Shown: positions 19,801-27,998 of the stretch, one piece after another
How the letters are laid out: every line of letters starts with the position of its first letter
How positions within the stretch are numbered: position 1 is the first letter of the stretch
From: Sulfitobacter sp. DSM 110093
Lineage (GTDB): Bacteria > Pseudomonadota > Alphaproteobacteria > Rhodobacterales > Rhodobacteraceae
Length of the DNA: 64,000 bases
Reading direction: 5' to 3'
Assembly: GCF_022788715.1 (NCBI RefSeq)
Contig: NZ_CP085167.1
Span: 1,857,001-1,921,000, forward strand
Notes under the pieces: model-generated
The model's input: the letters and a program-made list of their open reading frames with translations, nothing else
Told to the model about the DNA's origin: nothing
Databases searched by the model: none
Translations under genes and position numbers: made by a program

Positions 19801-20780
19801 ATCACCTCCGCAGTTGCACGCGTCACGCCAGACACCCGCCAAGGCATGTTCTCCCCATCAATGGCCGGGTCTTCAACCTTGGGCCGCAAACGACCTTCCC
19901 CACACCGCAGGTCACTGCCAAACCACGACACAACGAGAGAGGCGGCCTCTAGATTTGGCAACTCTTCCGTCATATTTTCCAACGCCACGGAAAAATCTGT
20001 CTTTGCGGCGGGGGTGTTCACATTTGCGCTCCAGCGACTGCCGGGACCACCTGAATAGTGCACCGGCGTGGTGGCGAGCGCATATTCTCCCGTGCCGGGG
20101 ATCAAAGCGACACCTTGAACCCCAAAGGCAGGCGCATGCTCTGATTTCGGCGCGGCGGACTGCTCAGGGCGCATCACCTCGAAAGAGAACTGCGGCACGC
20201 GGTTACCGAATTGCGCCAGTGGCAAATTCTCCATCACCACATAGGCCGTGCCGCGATAGGCAGGCACCTGATCCGCCCCCTCAATTGCGGCCATGGTCGG
20301 GTCAGGCTGCTGGTCTGGCTGACCCAAATAGACGCGCATGTTCAGATCATCAGGGGCAATTTCCACCCCATCGGCCCAGATACGACCTACGCTGGTGATT
20401 TCCCCCTCACAAAGCGCAATGGCAAGACTGACAGTGTAGCTATACTCAGTCGTTTTCGGCGCCGATGGATCACCTTTACCACCGCCGCTAACATTGACGG
20501 TCTCTTGGAACTGCGAGGCCCAAATAACATGACCCGCCAACCGCAGCCGCCCGTAAAGCTGAGCGATCGCGGCACCTTCGCCTGAGCTGGTCAGCCGGAA
20601 ACGATCGACCTTGCCTGTCTCAACGGCCTGCCCACCTTGACCCAGCAACCGCTGGTCTACCAAACGTCCCAAGGTTGCGCCAACCGCACGGCCCACCGCG
20701 ACCGAAGACAGCCCCGCCAGCGTGCCCCCAATAGAGCCGCCAACCGCTGCACCCGCTGCCGAAAGAACAATCGTCGCCAT
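16851..20780 (-). CDS. g15: GTA g15: baseplate megatron / host-interaction protein
   Basis: 1309 residues, the largest gene of the cluster, homologous in layout to the rcc01698 megatron of the R. capsulatus GTA. The N-terminal region (Gly/Ala-rich, MATIVLSAAGAAVGGSIGG) anchors to the baseplate. A TIM-barrel-like glycoside-hydrolase-type domain lies in the middle (marks FIGIDNYMPLADWRDE and WFTEYGCAAINKG), and the C-terminal half matches the GTA tail-protein domain. It probably contacts and penetrates the recipient surface. The start overlaps the g14 stop by one base. The frame is intact throughout. Confidence 0.93.
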   Translation of the reverse strand: MATIVLSAAGAAVGGSIGGTLAGLSSVAVGRAVGATLGRLVDQRLLGQGGQAVETGKVDRFRLTSSGEGAAIAQLYGRLRLAGHVIWASQFQETVNVSGGGKGDPSAPKTTEYSYTVSLAIALCEGEITSVGRIWADGVEIAPDDLNMRVYLGQPDQQPDPTMAAIEGADQVPAYRGTAYVVMENLPLAQFGNRVPQFSFEVMRPEQSAAPKSEHAPAFGVQGVALIPGTGEYALATTPVHYSGGPGSRWSANVNTPAAKTDFSVALENMTEELPNLEAASLVVSWFGSDLRCGEGRLRPKVEDPAIDGENMPWRVSGVTRATAEVIAQQNERPIYGGTPADAAVIEAIQALKSAGKAVMFYPFILMDQTEDNGLPDPYSDADDQPRLPWRGRITLSAAPGRPGSPDGTVTAEAEVSAFFGSVTAADFAVTQGTVSYNGPEEWTLSRFTLHYAALCAAAGGVEAFCISSEMRGLTQIRGAANSFPAVVALRMLAREVRALLGPEVKISYAADWSEYFGYQPQDGSGDLYFHLDPLWADENIDFIGIDNYMPLADWRDEAGHLDGAQWPAIYDVGDLQSNIEGGEGYDWYYHSPEARAAQFRTLITDGAHDEPWVYRYKDLRNWWENHHHQRIGGERQAAPTDWQPMSKPIWFTEYGCAAINKGANQPNKFLDQKSSESALPHYSTGARDDLMQMQYLRAISAYWRDPARNPTSTEYGGPMLDMSRAFVWAWDTRPFPFFPNNVDLWSDGENYSRGHWLNGRASARSLASVVSEICRRAGVEHFDTSQLFGYVRGYAVTQVSEARAALQPLMLRYGFDAIERNGVLHFRLRDGANAVPIDRDRLAVSPDLDGLTEQLREAEAEVSGRVRLRFVQADADFDAISEEAVLADEATHAVSGTELNMALTRGEGRQVAERWLTEARIARETLRLSLPPSQMTVGAGDVIELPGDGAEGPGRYRIDRVEQVGAMLIEATRIEPEVYDPAPLEEELASLRPFVPPLPVWPQFMDLPLMRGDEVPHAPHLAVTAAPWPGSVAVYRSTVDANYALNAIVPSRSIIGVTRSPLYLARPGLPDAGSVLEVELTSGTLESVSKEALLNGANLAAIGDGSTGNWELFQFQEAQLVAPLTYWLKGRLRGQAGSDGLMPEVWPAGSTFVLMNGTPQQVELSPHLRRVAQHYRIGPARRPVDDPSYVHQVQAFDGNGLRPFSPCHLRAKVAPNDDIAISWVRRTRIDGDPWEGPEVPLGEENEQYLLRVFDGTEQLREVLLNAPTWTYSRAAQASDGISGTFEVTVAQVSATYGAGLATRLAVPS

Positions 20781-21226
20781 CAGGAGACCTCCTCAGGAAA
20801 TATGAAACGCGCCACGATCCGCCGCTGCCAAGGTGCGCTGAGCGGGCTTTCTACCACCCCATGCCCTGCATAGGCATGAATGAAACTTGGGCGATCACCG
20901 ATGCTTGCCTGCACCCCAAGATGTTTTGCCACCGCACCTTGACGCATCCGAAAGAGCAACACATCACCTCGCGCGGCCGCATCATCGCCCTTTGCCGTCA
21001 TATGCCGTAGTGCCGCCGCCCAAAGCTGCTCTTCGCCCTGCGGCTCGGACCAATCCATAGAATAGGGCGGCACTGCCTCAGGCTCGCAGCCTAGCAACTC
21101 GGACCATAACCCCCGCAGCAGCCCAAGGCAGTCGCAGCCCGCCCCCTTGGTCGCGGCCTGATGCACATAGGGCGTGCCGATCCACTGTCGCGCAGCCCAG
21201 ACCAGCCTTTCGCCAGCCGCACTCAT
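20780..21226 (-). CDS. g14: GTA g14: NlpC/P60 family cell-wall peptidase
   Basis: 148 residues from the ATG at 21226 (the 4-base overlap with the g13 stop decides the start; upstream frame lies over g13). It carries the NlpC/P60 core with the nucleophile in GAGCDCLGLLRGLW and the histidine in AVAKHLGVQ. In the R. capsulatus GTA this protein sits at the tail tip and is thought to cut peptidoglycan during DNA delivery. Catalytic residues look intact. Confidence 0.93.
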   Translation of the reverse strand: MSAAGERLVWAARQWIGTPYVHQAATKGAGCDCLGLLRGLWSELLGCEPEAVPPYSMDWSEPQGEEQLWAAALRHMTAKGDDAAARGDVLLFRMRQGAVAKHLGVQASIGDRPSFIHAYAGHGVVESPLSAPWQRRIVARFIFPEEVS

Positions 21227-22113
21227 CTGCGAGAACCGCCGCCGTTGGCTCCGTCGGAACGGGGCACCGCCATCATCCAATCTTCGTTCGGAAGATCGGG
21301 AAAACCTTGGAAATTTATCAGGTTGTTGAACTTCAGCCGGCAGGTTTCCATCCGCTTGTCGCAGCCCGCTGTGAGCCGTACCACCGTGCCTTCTGGCAGT
21401 GGCCCGCGGATCGGCTCCCATAGCTCAACGACACGCTCCGCGCCTTCGAAGTAATCCAGCTTGATCATAGCCCAAAGCCCTGCCGCCGGTCCGTCGAGTA
21501 CATCCAGCCTTCCGCGGGCAAACCAACCCTCTTCAAACCCCAACAATGTAGCCCAGCGAAAGTACTGCGCCTCTTGCGCGGCCTCAATCACCCGCTCAGC
21601 AGTATAGCCCGGTGCGGAGAGGTCAAAGCGGCAGTTGCCATCGCCCAGAACCGCCGAACAAGGCTTTTGATAGACATGTCCTAAGGGCCGATTCAGCGGT
21701 TCGGTAAGCCCGCGCAACTCAGCCCGAAAACTGCCGCCTGCGCGGCGCAATTCGCCAATGGACCCGCGAAACTGTAACACCCGTTGCGATGGCTCCGCCC
21801 AGTTTACCAGCCACGCTTGTACCTCCGCCCGATCAAAGCGTCCCTGCTCAATTTCATCCTCACGGATCGCATCGTCACACAGCGCGCCAAGCGCTTCGGT
21901 ATTATCAACAGACAAGCCACTGGTCTGCGCCAGTGCCTGCGCACTCAGCCCGATATCGGCCCGGAACGTAACGCCATCAAATTGCAGCGCCACGTCATGG
22001 TCAGTGGATGCAAACACTACCCCATCGCGGCGCGTTACTTGCCAGCAATGACAAAGCGTCGTGACACCGCTGGCGATATGCCTAGCAAATCCGGCTTCTA
22101 TCCCCGCCCTCAC
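21223..22113 (-). CDS. g13: GTA g13: baseplate hub protein (DUF2163)
   Basis: 296 residues. The N-terminal DUF2163 part is followed by a C-terminal region with two cysteine pairs, CSAVLGDGNC and CDKRMETC. In the R. capsulatus GTA structure the hub binds an iron-sulfur cluster through four such cysteines, and all four are present here. The last part ends FNNLINFQGFPDLPNEDWMM, typical for the family. It overlaps g12 and g14 by 4 bases on each side. Confidence 0.93.
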   Translation of the reverse strand: MRAGIEAGFARHIASGVTTLCHCWQVTRRDGVVFASTDHDVALQFDGVTFRADIGLSAQALAQTSGLSVDNTEALGALCDDAIREDEIEQGRFDRAEVQAWLVNWAEPSQRVLQFRGSIGELRRAGGSFRAELRGLTEPLNRPLGHVYQKPCSAVLGDGNCRFDLSAPGYTAERVIEAAQEAQYFRWATLLGFEEGWFARGRLDVLDGPAAGLWAMIKLDYFEGAERVVELWEPIRGPLPEGTVVRLTAGCDKRMETCRLKFNNLINFQGFPDLPNEDWMMAVPRSDGANGGGSRR

Positions 22114-22742
22114 ACCCGCACCTCGATCACTGGCACGTTCGGCACCTGCCCGGCGTGAAAACTTTCTACCGACGTCAGAATGCGGTCGGTATCAAAACGC
22201 ACCGGCACATCGAACTCAAATCCCGCAAAAACCTCCATCTCGGGATCAGGCGGGTGGGCAAAGGTAATGATGCCCGTGCTGGCGTCGACCTCATATTCCA
22301 CACCTTCTTGCAACTCATCCTGCTCCACCCCCACACGCACTGTTCCGACGACCGGTTTGATGATCGGACGGTGGTAGCTCTGCGCGCCCGAACGATAAGT
22401 CTTAACGATCTGGAAGCTGGCCGAGGCCCCGTCACCGCGACCAATACTCTGATCATCAAAGGCCACCGGAAGCGCTGCCTTGCCCGACTTGAAGTCGGCC
22501 CAATCCTTCCAGCGGAACCCATACATCTGCCCCATACGCGCTTCAAAAAATGCAATCAGTGCTTGAATGTCATCAATGGATCGCATCCCCAACCCTGCAT
22601 CATAGACACGGCGCGAGTGCGCCCAAGGCGTGTTGCGCTCCTCATAGCCATTGGCCAGTGTCACCACCTCCGTTTGTCGCTGTGGCCCACCGACCGAGCC
22701 GAAGCTCAGCGAGGGCGGAAATCTGACGTCGTGAAATTGCAT
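22110..22742 (-). CDS. g12: GTA g12: distal tail protein (DUF2460)
   Basis: 210 residues. It begins MQFHDVRFPPSLSFGSVGGP and contains the DUF2460 marks QTEVVTLANGYEERNTPW and FRWKDWADFKSG. Proteins of this family form the ring joining tail tube and baseplate. It overlaps g13 by 4 bases and is 27 bases downstream of g11. Confidence 0.93.
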   Translation of the reverse strand: MQFHDVRFPPSLSFGSVGGPQRQTEVVTLANGYEERNTPWAHSRRVYDAGLGMRSIDDIQALIAFFEARMGQMYGFRWKDWADFKSGKAALPVAFDDQSIGRGDGASASFQIVKTYRSGAQSYHRPIIKPVVGTVRVGVEQDELQEGVEYEVDASTGIITFAHPPDPEMEVFAGFEFDVPVRFDTDRILTSVESFHAGQVPNVPVIEVRV

Positions 22743-22769
22743 GGTCTGCTCCTCTCGTTCTTCAACGGA

Positions 22770-23429
22770 TCAGCGGTTGCGGTTGCCCGCGCTGAGCGCT
22801 CGGCTCACCTGCGCGGCGATTTGGCTTTGGCTGCGTTGAAAGCCCTGCACATCCGGCGTGGTGATGTTCATCACGATAGTGGTAGCCCCCCCGCCCGCAC
22901 CACGCACACCCAGCTTGCCATCTGCTCCGCGGGCCAGCGGCATGATCGCTTCTGGCCCGGCTTCACCCATGACGCCTGTGCCCCCCCGCATGGGAAAGGC
23001 CGTGGCAGAAGTCACCACCCCGCCTTGTGCGAATGGCATGACCTTCCCTTGGGAAAACGGCGCGCCGTTGGCGAAAGGCAATATCCCCTCTACGATCCCG
23101 CCCACGCCTTCGCTGATCAGCCCCCCGAAATGGTCCGTAACTGGCCGCATCGCGGCGTTATAGGTCGAGCGGATCATAGAATTGGCCAGATCGGTCAACG
23201 CCTCTGAGAGCTTTACGCCGTCAAAAACCACTCCGCCGAACGCGCGCCGCAATCCACGGCTCAGCCCCTGTTCAAGGGCCGCCACGTCTTTACCCGTGGC
23301 CGAAAGCGCGCTCTGCATCCGCCGCAATTCCCCGTCGAAACCCGACACCAGACCGCTGGTTTGCGCCAATGTCTCGTTTAGCCCGTCAGCGCGGCCCTCA
23401 AGGTTCTCTAAATCTTCGAAATCAGCCAT
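22770..23429 (-). CDS. g11: GTA g11: short tape measure protein
   Basis: 219 residues. The N-terminal half is helical (DLENLEGRADGLNETLAQTS); the middle is Gly-rich and hydrophobic (FGGLISEGVGGIVEGILPFA); GEAGPEAIMPLARGADGKLG is the usual tape-measure end motif. The small size fits the short tail of GTA particles, since tape measure length sets tail length. It overlaps g10.1 by 8 bases. Confidence 0.92.
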   Translation of the reverse strand: MADFEDLENLEGRADGLNETLAQTSGLVSGFDGELRRMQSALSATGKDVAALEQGLSRGLRRAFGGVVFDGVKLSEALTDLANSMIRSTYNAAMRPVTDHFGGLISEGVGGIVEGILPFANGAPFSQGKVMPFAQGGVVTSATAFPMRGGTGVMGEAGPEAIMPLARGADGKLGVRGAGGGATTIVMNITTPDVQGFQRSQSQIAAQVSRALSAGNRNR

Positions 23430-23634
23430 CCTCGACCCCTTTCTTCTTATCCGGGTACGCGGCCATCAGTGCGACCAATCCTTGGCTCAATAGCGGTGGC
23501 GCCTCAGCCGAAGGCCCTAACATCAACTGCAGCTCCGCTGGTGTCAGAGCCCAGAATTCCGCCGGGCGCAGGCCCAATCGAGAAAGTCCAACCCGCAGCA
23601 ACGCCGGCCAATCAAAACCACGCCCATCGCTCAC
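23422..23634 (-). CDS. g10.1: GTA g10.1: tail assembly chaperone
   Basis: 70 residues, starting MSDGRGFDWPALLRVGLSRL and containing GLRPAEFWALTPAELQLMLG, the hallmark of the small tail assembly chaperones of GTAs and lambdoid phages. It starts 4 bases inside the end of g10, so both chaperones are translated together, as in phage gpG/gpGT systems but with separate starts. Confidence 0.92.
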   Translation of the reverse strand: MSDGRGFDWPALLRVGLSRLGLRPAEFWALTPAELQLMLGPSAEAPPLLSQGLVALMAAYPDKKKGVEDG

Positions 23635-23945
23635 GCTTGCACCGAAAATGCCCGCGCCAACAATTCCGCTGCTGCCCGCGCCGCCGCCATCGGCCCACCC
23701 TCAATCCGCGCATGTTCTAGGGTTGCCGCATCCATCACCGTCCCGCCGCCCCTTAGCCCGGCAAGCAGCAACGCCAGAACATCCCGGCTTGAAAAGCGGT
23801 TACTCTCGAACCGCTCAACCAATGCCACCAAACTGTCAGCCCCCAACGCGACCTCCAGCTCAGCCAATGCACCGAGGGTGAGCCGCGCCTCATAGCCTTG
23901 CCCGTCGATCACCAAACCCACCTCACCGCGCCATGGATTGCTCAC
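23631..23945 (-). CDS. g10: GTA g10: tail assembly chaperone (gene transfer agent family protein)
   Basis: 104 residues from a GTG at 23945, two bases after the g9 stop. The sequence (MSNPWRGEVGLVIDGQGYEA, then LTLGALAELEVALGADSLVA) matches the small GTA family placed between tail tube and tape measure genes. It probably chaperones the tape measure with g10.1. Confidence 0.92.
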   Translation of the reverse strand: MSNPWRGEVGLVIDGQGYEARLTLGALAELEVALGADSLVALVERFESNRFSSRDVLALLLAGLRGGGTVMDAATLEHARIEGGPMAAARAAAELLARAFSVQA

Positions 23946-23947
23946 GC

Positions 23948-24369
23948 TCAGCCCGCCACATCGGGGGTAAAGCTCAACTCACCCGCCGATTGGAGGCTCA
24001 GTTCAAACGTCGCCTCACCATTTAGCGATCCGGCATATTCCAACGCCGAAACTTGGAAAGGCCCCTGCACTACCCCAAAGTCGGGGATTATGATCTGATA
24101 ATCCGGTGTCAGACCGTCAAAGAACAGCTGTCGCGCACGTTCGTCCGTGCCCGCATCGCGAACACCCCAGAGCCACTGATTGCCGCCGAGCGCACGCCCG
24201 CCCCCACCAGCAACTCCCGCCAACCCCCGCTGGAATCGAGCGACGTCACATCGACCGTTTCCGCGTTAAAACTCACCCGTTTGGCCCGTAGCCCGGCGAT
24301 CGTTTCAAACTGACCGTCGCTGGTCATGTCCACTTTGACCAAAAGGTCTTTGCCCGCTTGAACTGCCAT
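23948..24369 (-). pseudogene. g9: GTA g9: major tail tube protein, interrupted by a one-base frameshift
   Basis: From the ATG at 24369 (ribosome site GAGGAGAG) the frame reads MAVQAGKDLLVKVDMTSDGQ and stays homologous to the GTA tail tube protein up to Phe70 (codon 24162-24160). It then runs into 16 unrelated residues and a stop at 24109. The expected continuation, beginning R-D-A-G-T-D-E-R-A-R-Q-L-F, is present one base out of frame and runs to a normal stop at 23948. Restoring one C (TTCGC to TTCCGC on the coding strand) gives a 140-residue protein. The tail tube is essential for a working particle, so this is either an inactivating mutation or a sequencing error. Confidence 0.88.
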
Positions 24370-24406
24370 CTCTCTCTCCTCGCAACTAACTTGAAACTGT
24401 GAAGCC

Positions 24407-24817
24407 TTATGCGTCCGCGAGCCGCGCGCGGAACTGAAGGTCGATCTGCCTGCCAGCGGCTCCATCGATCCGCCGCGCTGTGGCTTTTTGGAAAGCCATA
24501 TCAACGATATGGCCGCGGCTAAGCACGGGCACTGACCCATGTAGCAGGTCGCAAATCACCGAAGCAACATTCTTGACTGTTACGAATCCCGGCGCGCTTG
24601 TGACCACCGACACGACAAAACGATGCTCCGCACCCGCGCCGTCAGGGTCAGAGGCGTCTTTTGCCGTCTCTTTGCCAAGCAGCACATAGGTTTCGGGCAA
24701 GTCTCCCCCCGGCAACGCGTCAAAAACCGCAGCGCCGATTAACGTCGTTAGCCCCTGATCATTCTGCAAAAGATTATAAACCGCAGCCTGCAAAACCCCT
24801 GAAAGTGCATAGGTCAT
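24407..24817 (-). CDS. g8: GTA g8: tail terminator protein (DUF3168)
   Basis: 136 residues with DUF3168 features: MTYALSGVLQAAVYNLLQND at the start, FDALPGGDLPETYVLLGKE, and FRARLADA at the end. This family caps the tail tube and joins it to the head connector. It overlaps g7 by 4 bases; g9 follows after 37 bases. Confidence 0.9.
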   Translation of the reverse strand: MTYALSGVLQAAVYNLLQNDQGLTTLIGAAVFDALPGGDLPETYVLLGKETAKDASDPDGAGAEHRFVVSVVTSAPGFVTVKNVASVICDLLHGSVPVLSRGHIVDMAFQKATARRIDGAAGRQIDLQFRARLADA

Positions 24818-25152
24818 ACCGCAACCTCCTCATTGGCAAAGCAGGTCAGATAACATCCGCCAACATCGTGATCGGCCACCGCGCGGATCACGAAAATCCG
24901 TGTGCCATCGCGAAACCGCTGCTCTGCAGTGGGCCGCTCGACCGATCCAAGGGGGGCCGCGCGAACTGTGATTTTGAACCCAGTCCGGCTGATCGCCAGC
25001 CCGCCTTTCACGGCCTCACGCCCCGTACGCGCGCGCACCTCGGCCCATAGGGTTCCTAGCGGTTCCCAGACCTCAGTATATCCCCCCGCGCCGTCGTTTG
25101 CCCGTTGCGGTGCCTCTAACACCAACATGCGGTTCAGATGCGGCCGGCTCAT
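24814..25152 (-). CDS. g7: GTA g7: head-tail adaptor (head closure) protein
   Basis: 112 residues. It begins MSRPHLNRMLVLEAPQRAND and contains GGYTEVWEPLGTLWAEVRAR, the typical W-x-P-L-G-T-L-W-A-E motif of the gp16/SPP1-like head closure family. It overlaps g6 and g8 by 4 bases each. Confidence 0.91.
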   Translation of the reverse strand: MSRPHLNRMLVLEAPQRANDGAGGYTEVWEPLGTLWAEVRARTGREAVKGGLAISRTGFKITVRAAPLGSVERPTAEQRFRDGTRIFVIRAVADHDVGGCYLTCFANEEVAV

Positions 25153-25748
25153 GCCGCGCCCCCAAAACCAACCCGCACCCGACGATACCGTTCAATCAGG
25201 CTGCTCACGCCGAAGGGCATACAGCCTTCACCAAACGCCGTGTCATCGCGGTATTCATAGTAATGCGCCGCAAGAAGCATTACCGCTTGGGCCAGATCAC
25301 TTGGCAGGCTTTCCCAATCAGGCCCCATCCCGGCGTCAAAGTTGATCAGCGCTGCCCCGGCGCTCGGAATGCGCGGAAGGGCCGCCGTGCTACTGCGCAA
25401 TCGAGGTGCCTGAGCATCGCGTTCCAGCCAATAGCGACCGGGGTCAACAAGCGCTTCCGTCCCATCCCGCGCCACCAAGGCGAGCTGGGCGATCTCCTGC
25501 ACTGGTGCCACGGGCAAGACCTGTGCCGCTGCATCACGCCAGAATGTCAACGAAAGCGCAAACCGCCGCGTGATCAGCACCTTTCCCGTGCGCGCCTCGA
25601 CCGCCGCCATCGCGGCACGTAGGAAGCTGCGCAACACCGGGTCTTGAAGACCGTCCTGTCCAAAACCGCTGCCCGCACGCAAATGCATTCTGAAGGCTTC
25701 CATCGGCAACACCGCATCGGGAACATTTGTTTCTTCGATCAACATCAT
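25149..25748 (-). CDS. g6: GTA g6: head-tail connector (phage gp6-like)
   Basis: 199 residues from MMLIEETNVPDAVLPMEAF at 25748; the frame is open upstream, but that part lacks homology and a ribosome site. Central features include LRAAMAAVEARTGKVLITR, of the gp6-like adaptor that docks on the portal. The C-terminal part (SDLAQAVMLLAAHYYEYRD) is strongly conserved in GTA proteins. Confidence 0.91.
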   Translation of the reverse strand: MMLIEETNVPDAVLPMEAFRMHLRAGSGFGQDGLQDPVLRSFLRAAMAAVEARTGKVLITRRFALSLTFWRDAAAQVLPVAPVQEIAQLALVARDGTEALVDPGRYWLERDAQAPRLRSSTAALPRIPSAGAALINFDAGMGPDWESLPSDLAQAVMLLAAHYYEYRDDTAFGEGCMPFGVSSLIERYRRVRVGFGGAA

Positions 25749-25915
25749 CGAACGTCTCCAAAATTTGGCCCCTCGCCCCTTCGGGGCCACTCGCTCAGTC
25801 CCGGACGTACACCGGTTGCATTGCTCGGTTGGAGGGGAGCAGCTAGACAACACAACCACGCTGGCGCACGTCCGGACCGGGGCCAAGTTGCCCCGGCCCC
25901 GGCTTCAGCACCGGC

Positions 25916-27100
25916 TTACGCCAGGCCGAATTTCATCAGCTTGATCGCCGCGAAATCGCTCACGTCGCCGCCGACACGTTTGGTCGCGTAAAACAGCACA
26001 TGCGGTTTGGCGCTGAACGGATCGCGTAGGATGCGCAGGTCCGGACGCTCGGCGACCGTATAGCCCGCCGCGAAATCACCGAAAGCGATTGACATGGAAT
26101 CCGCAGCCGGATCAGGCATGTCCTCGGCCACCAGCACTGGATAGCCCATCAACCGCGCAGGCTCACCCGCCGCCAGCCCGTCCGACCACAAGAACCGCCC
26201 ATCGGTGTCCTTCAGCTTGCGCACCTTCGCCGTGGTCTTGGAATTCATCACGAAAACCGCGTTCTTGCGATAGGCCGCACCGAGCGCATAAACCAACTCG
26301 ACAATCGCATCCGCCTCAGGGTTGGCATTGGTGCCGCTGGCGACATAGCCTAGATTGCCCCAACCCCATGTCTCATCATCGACAATTGGATGGCTCAGAA
26401 AACCGGTGGGTTTGTCGATGCCATCCCCGCTGACAAAGGCCGCCGCCTCAGCCCGCGCGAACTTATCGGCGATACGCCCCGCCAGCCAACCTTCAATGTC
26501 AAAGGCGCTGTCATCCAGCAGCCGCTGGCTCGCCTTCGGCAGCGCGCTCAACTCATGCAATGGCACGGTGATCCGGTCGATCTGCGGCGTGTCCGTCTCG
26601 GCCTGTGCGCCACTTTCCGTGGCCCAACCGGCCCCCACATCAGCATGGTCGACCAGCACGTCATAAGACGTCGCCTCAACCTGCACCACCGCCGCAATCG
26701 CGCGGATTGATGCGCCCGAATTCAGAACCGATTGCACGCGCTCCGATGTCTGCGGATCCACCAGATAGCCGCCATCCGAGTTCACCGCCGTCGACATCGA
26801 TTTGCCGTCCAGTTCCAGCCCCCGCAGCGCGTCATCGTCGCCGTTGCGCAGATAGGCATCAAACGCCTTTTTATGCGGCGCATCGTGGTCGATCCCGCCC
26901 CCAAGGGGGCTGCGGGCAGGCAGGGTCATCTTGCGGTCCATCATGGCAATTCGCTCTTCTGATTGTTGAAGTTTCGTATTGATCTCGGCCCGAAAGCCAT
27001 TGAAGTCACTGACAAAACCACTCACGGCCTGTCGCACTTCCTCCGCCGGGGACAGGTCTGCGCCTGACTTCGTGCTGACGTTTGCATCGCTCTTGCTCAT
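25916..27100 (-). CDS. g5: GTA g5: major capsid protein (HK97 fold)
   Basis: 394 residues from the ATG at 27100, preceded by GAGGAAA. The N-terminal 100 or so residues form the scaffold-like delta region with helices (AEEVRQAVSGFVSDFNGFRA), removed by the g4 protease in R. capsulatus. The HK97 body starts near DGGYLVDPQTSERV; later marks are WATESGAQAETDTPQIDR, LDDSAFDIEGWLAGRIADKF and FVMNSKTTAKVRKLKD. It forms the small GTA head. The frame is intact. Confidence 0.95.
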   Translation of the reverse strand: MSKSDANVSTKSGADLSPAEEVRQAVSGFVSDFNGFRAEINTKLQQSEERIAMMDRKMTLPARSPLGGGIDHDAPHKKAFDAYLRNGDDDALRGLELDGKSMSTAVNSDGGYLVDPQTSERVQSVLNSGASIRAIAAVVQVEATSYDVLVDHADVGAGWATESGAQAETDTPQIDRITVPLHELSALPKASQRLLDDSAFDIEGWLAGRIADKFARAEAAAFVSGDGIDKPTGFLSHPIVDDETWGWGNLGYVASGTNANPEADAIVELVYALGAAYRKNAVFVMNSKTTAKVRKLKDTDGRFLWSDGLAAGEPARLMGYPVLVAEDMPDPAADSMSIAFGDFAAGYTVAERPDLRILRDPFSAKPHVLFYATKRVGGDVSDFAAIKLMKFGLA

Positions 27101-27126
27101 CACATTTTCCTCTGTTGTTGTGCAGA

Positions 27127-27747
27127 TCACTGATCGGCCTCGCGCTTCATCTCGACCCGCGCCTCTTCAAAGGCCGCAGCGATCTCGCACAGAACCTCAC
27201 CGACGGCTCTGAACTCGCCCTTGGCCGCGACCCGCGCCGTAGGCAGCATCGGAAAGGTTACCAGCGACACTTCCCAAAGCTCCAATTCCGACAAAAGCCG
27301 CTGGCCCTTGGTGTTCTTGCCCGCCTTCACGGTGCGGTAACCGATGCTCAACCCATCAATCGCACCAGCTTCAATCAGCGCCGCCGCCTCCCGGCCCCGC
27401 GCCACGCTGCTCAGGAGTCGCCCCTTGACCCAGAGCCCACGCTTGTCCTCGCGCACCTCGTCCCAAACGCCGATGGGCTGCGCCGGATCATGCTGCCAAA
27501 GCATCTTGATGCTGCGCCCGGCGGATTTGGCGCGCGTGAGGCAGGCCGCATAGGCCCCCGCCTCGACCAAATCGCCACCTTGATCCGCCGCACCAAAGAG
27601 GCTCGCATAGCCGCTGATCTCAACCCCGCCATCAACCTCGGCCACGCGGCCAAGCTTGGCGAACTTATGCTCCAGCCCCGCCGCCCCGGTAGACAAAGCT
27701 TCCCCGTTCCCCGGCCAAGCACCGGGGTCAATCATCTGATAACCCAT
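27127..27747 (-). CDS. g4: GTA g4: prohead protease
   Basis: 206 residues of the HK97 prohead protease family (S78-like): EISGYASLFGAADQGGDLVE near the start, MLWQHDPAQPIGVWDEVRED with the catalytic-type histidine, and GLSIGYRTVKAGK with the serine region. It matures the capsid protein encoded just downstream. The end lies about 27 bases before the g5 start. Confidence 0.93.
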   Translation of the reverse strand: MGYQMIDPGAWPGNGEALSTGAAGLEHKFAKLGRVAEVDGGVEISGYASLFGAADQGGDLVEAGAYAACLTRAKSAGRSIKMLWQHDPAQPIGVWDEVREDKRGLWVKGRLLSSVARGREAAALIEAGAIDGLSIGYRTVKAGKNTKGQRLLSELELWEVSLVTFPMLPTARVAAKGEFRAVGEVLCEIAAAFEEARVEMKREADQ

Positions 27748-27770
27748 TGTATTTCCTCTTGTTCAGCCCG

Positions 27771-27998
27771 CTACGGCGCCACCACCAAAAAGGATTGCAC
27801 CGCCTGTGCCAAGATCACCGCCACCACGCCGTAAACCGTCAGCCACAACCGCCGCTCCAGCCGTTCCACCATCTGCTCGATCCGGTCAAACCGCATCTGC
27901 ATGTTCTCGCGGTGTACCGCGCTGATGGTCTCATGCGCCTGCAACCGCAGCCCCGGCGCACATTCAAACCGCTCAATCTCCCGAGGTTCATGCATCAT
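27771..27998 (-). CDS. g3.5: GTA g3.5: small membrane-type protein
   Basis: 75 residues, overlapping the g3 end by 11 bases. It has a helical, charged N-terminal half (FDRIEQMVERLERRL) and a hydrophobic C-terminal stretch (VYGVVAVILAQAVQSFLVV). It matches the small unnamed gene found between portal and protease in GTA clusters. The function is not known. Confidence 0.85.
   Translation of the reverse strand: MMHEPREIERFECAPGLRLQAHETISAVHRENMQMRFDRIEQMVERLERRLWLTVYGVVAVILAQAVQSFLVVAP

Noticed and set aside
24155..24170. Programmed -1 frameshift in g9
   Set aside because: A -1 slip at this place would restore the protein, but there is no slippery heptamer (sequence GTGTTCGCG), and programmed shifts in tail modules occur in the chaperone genes, not in the tube gene.
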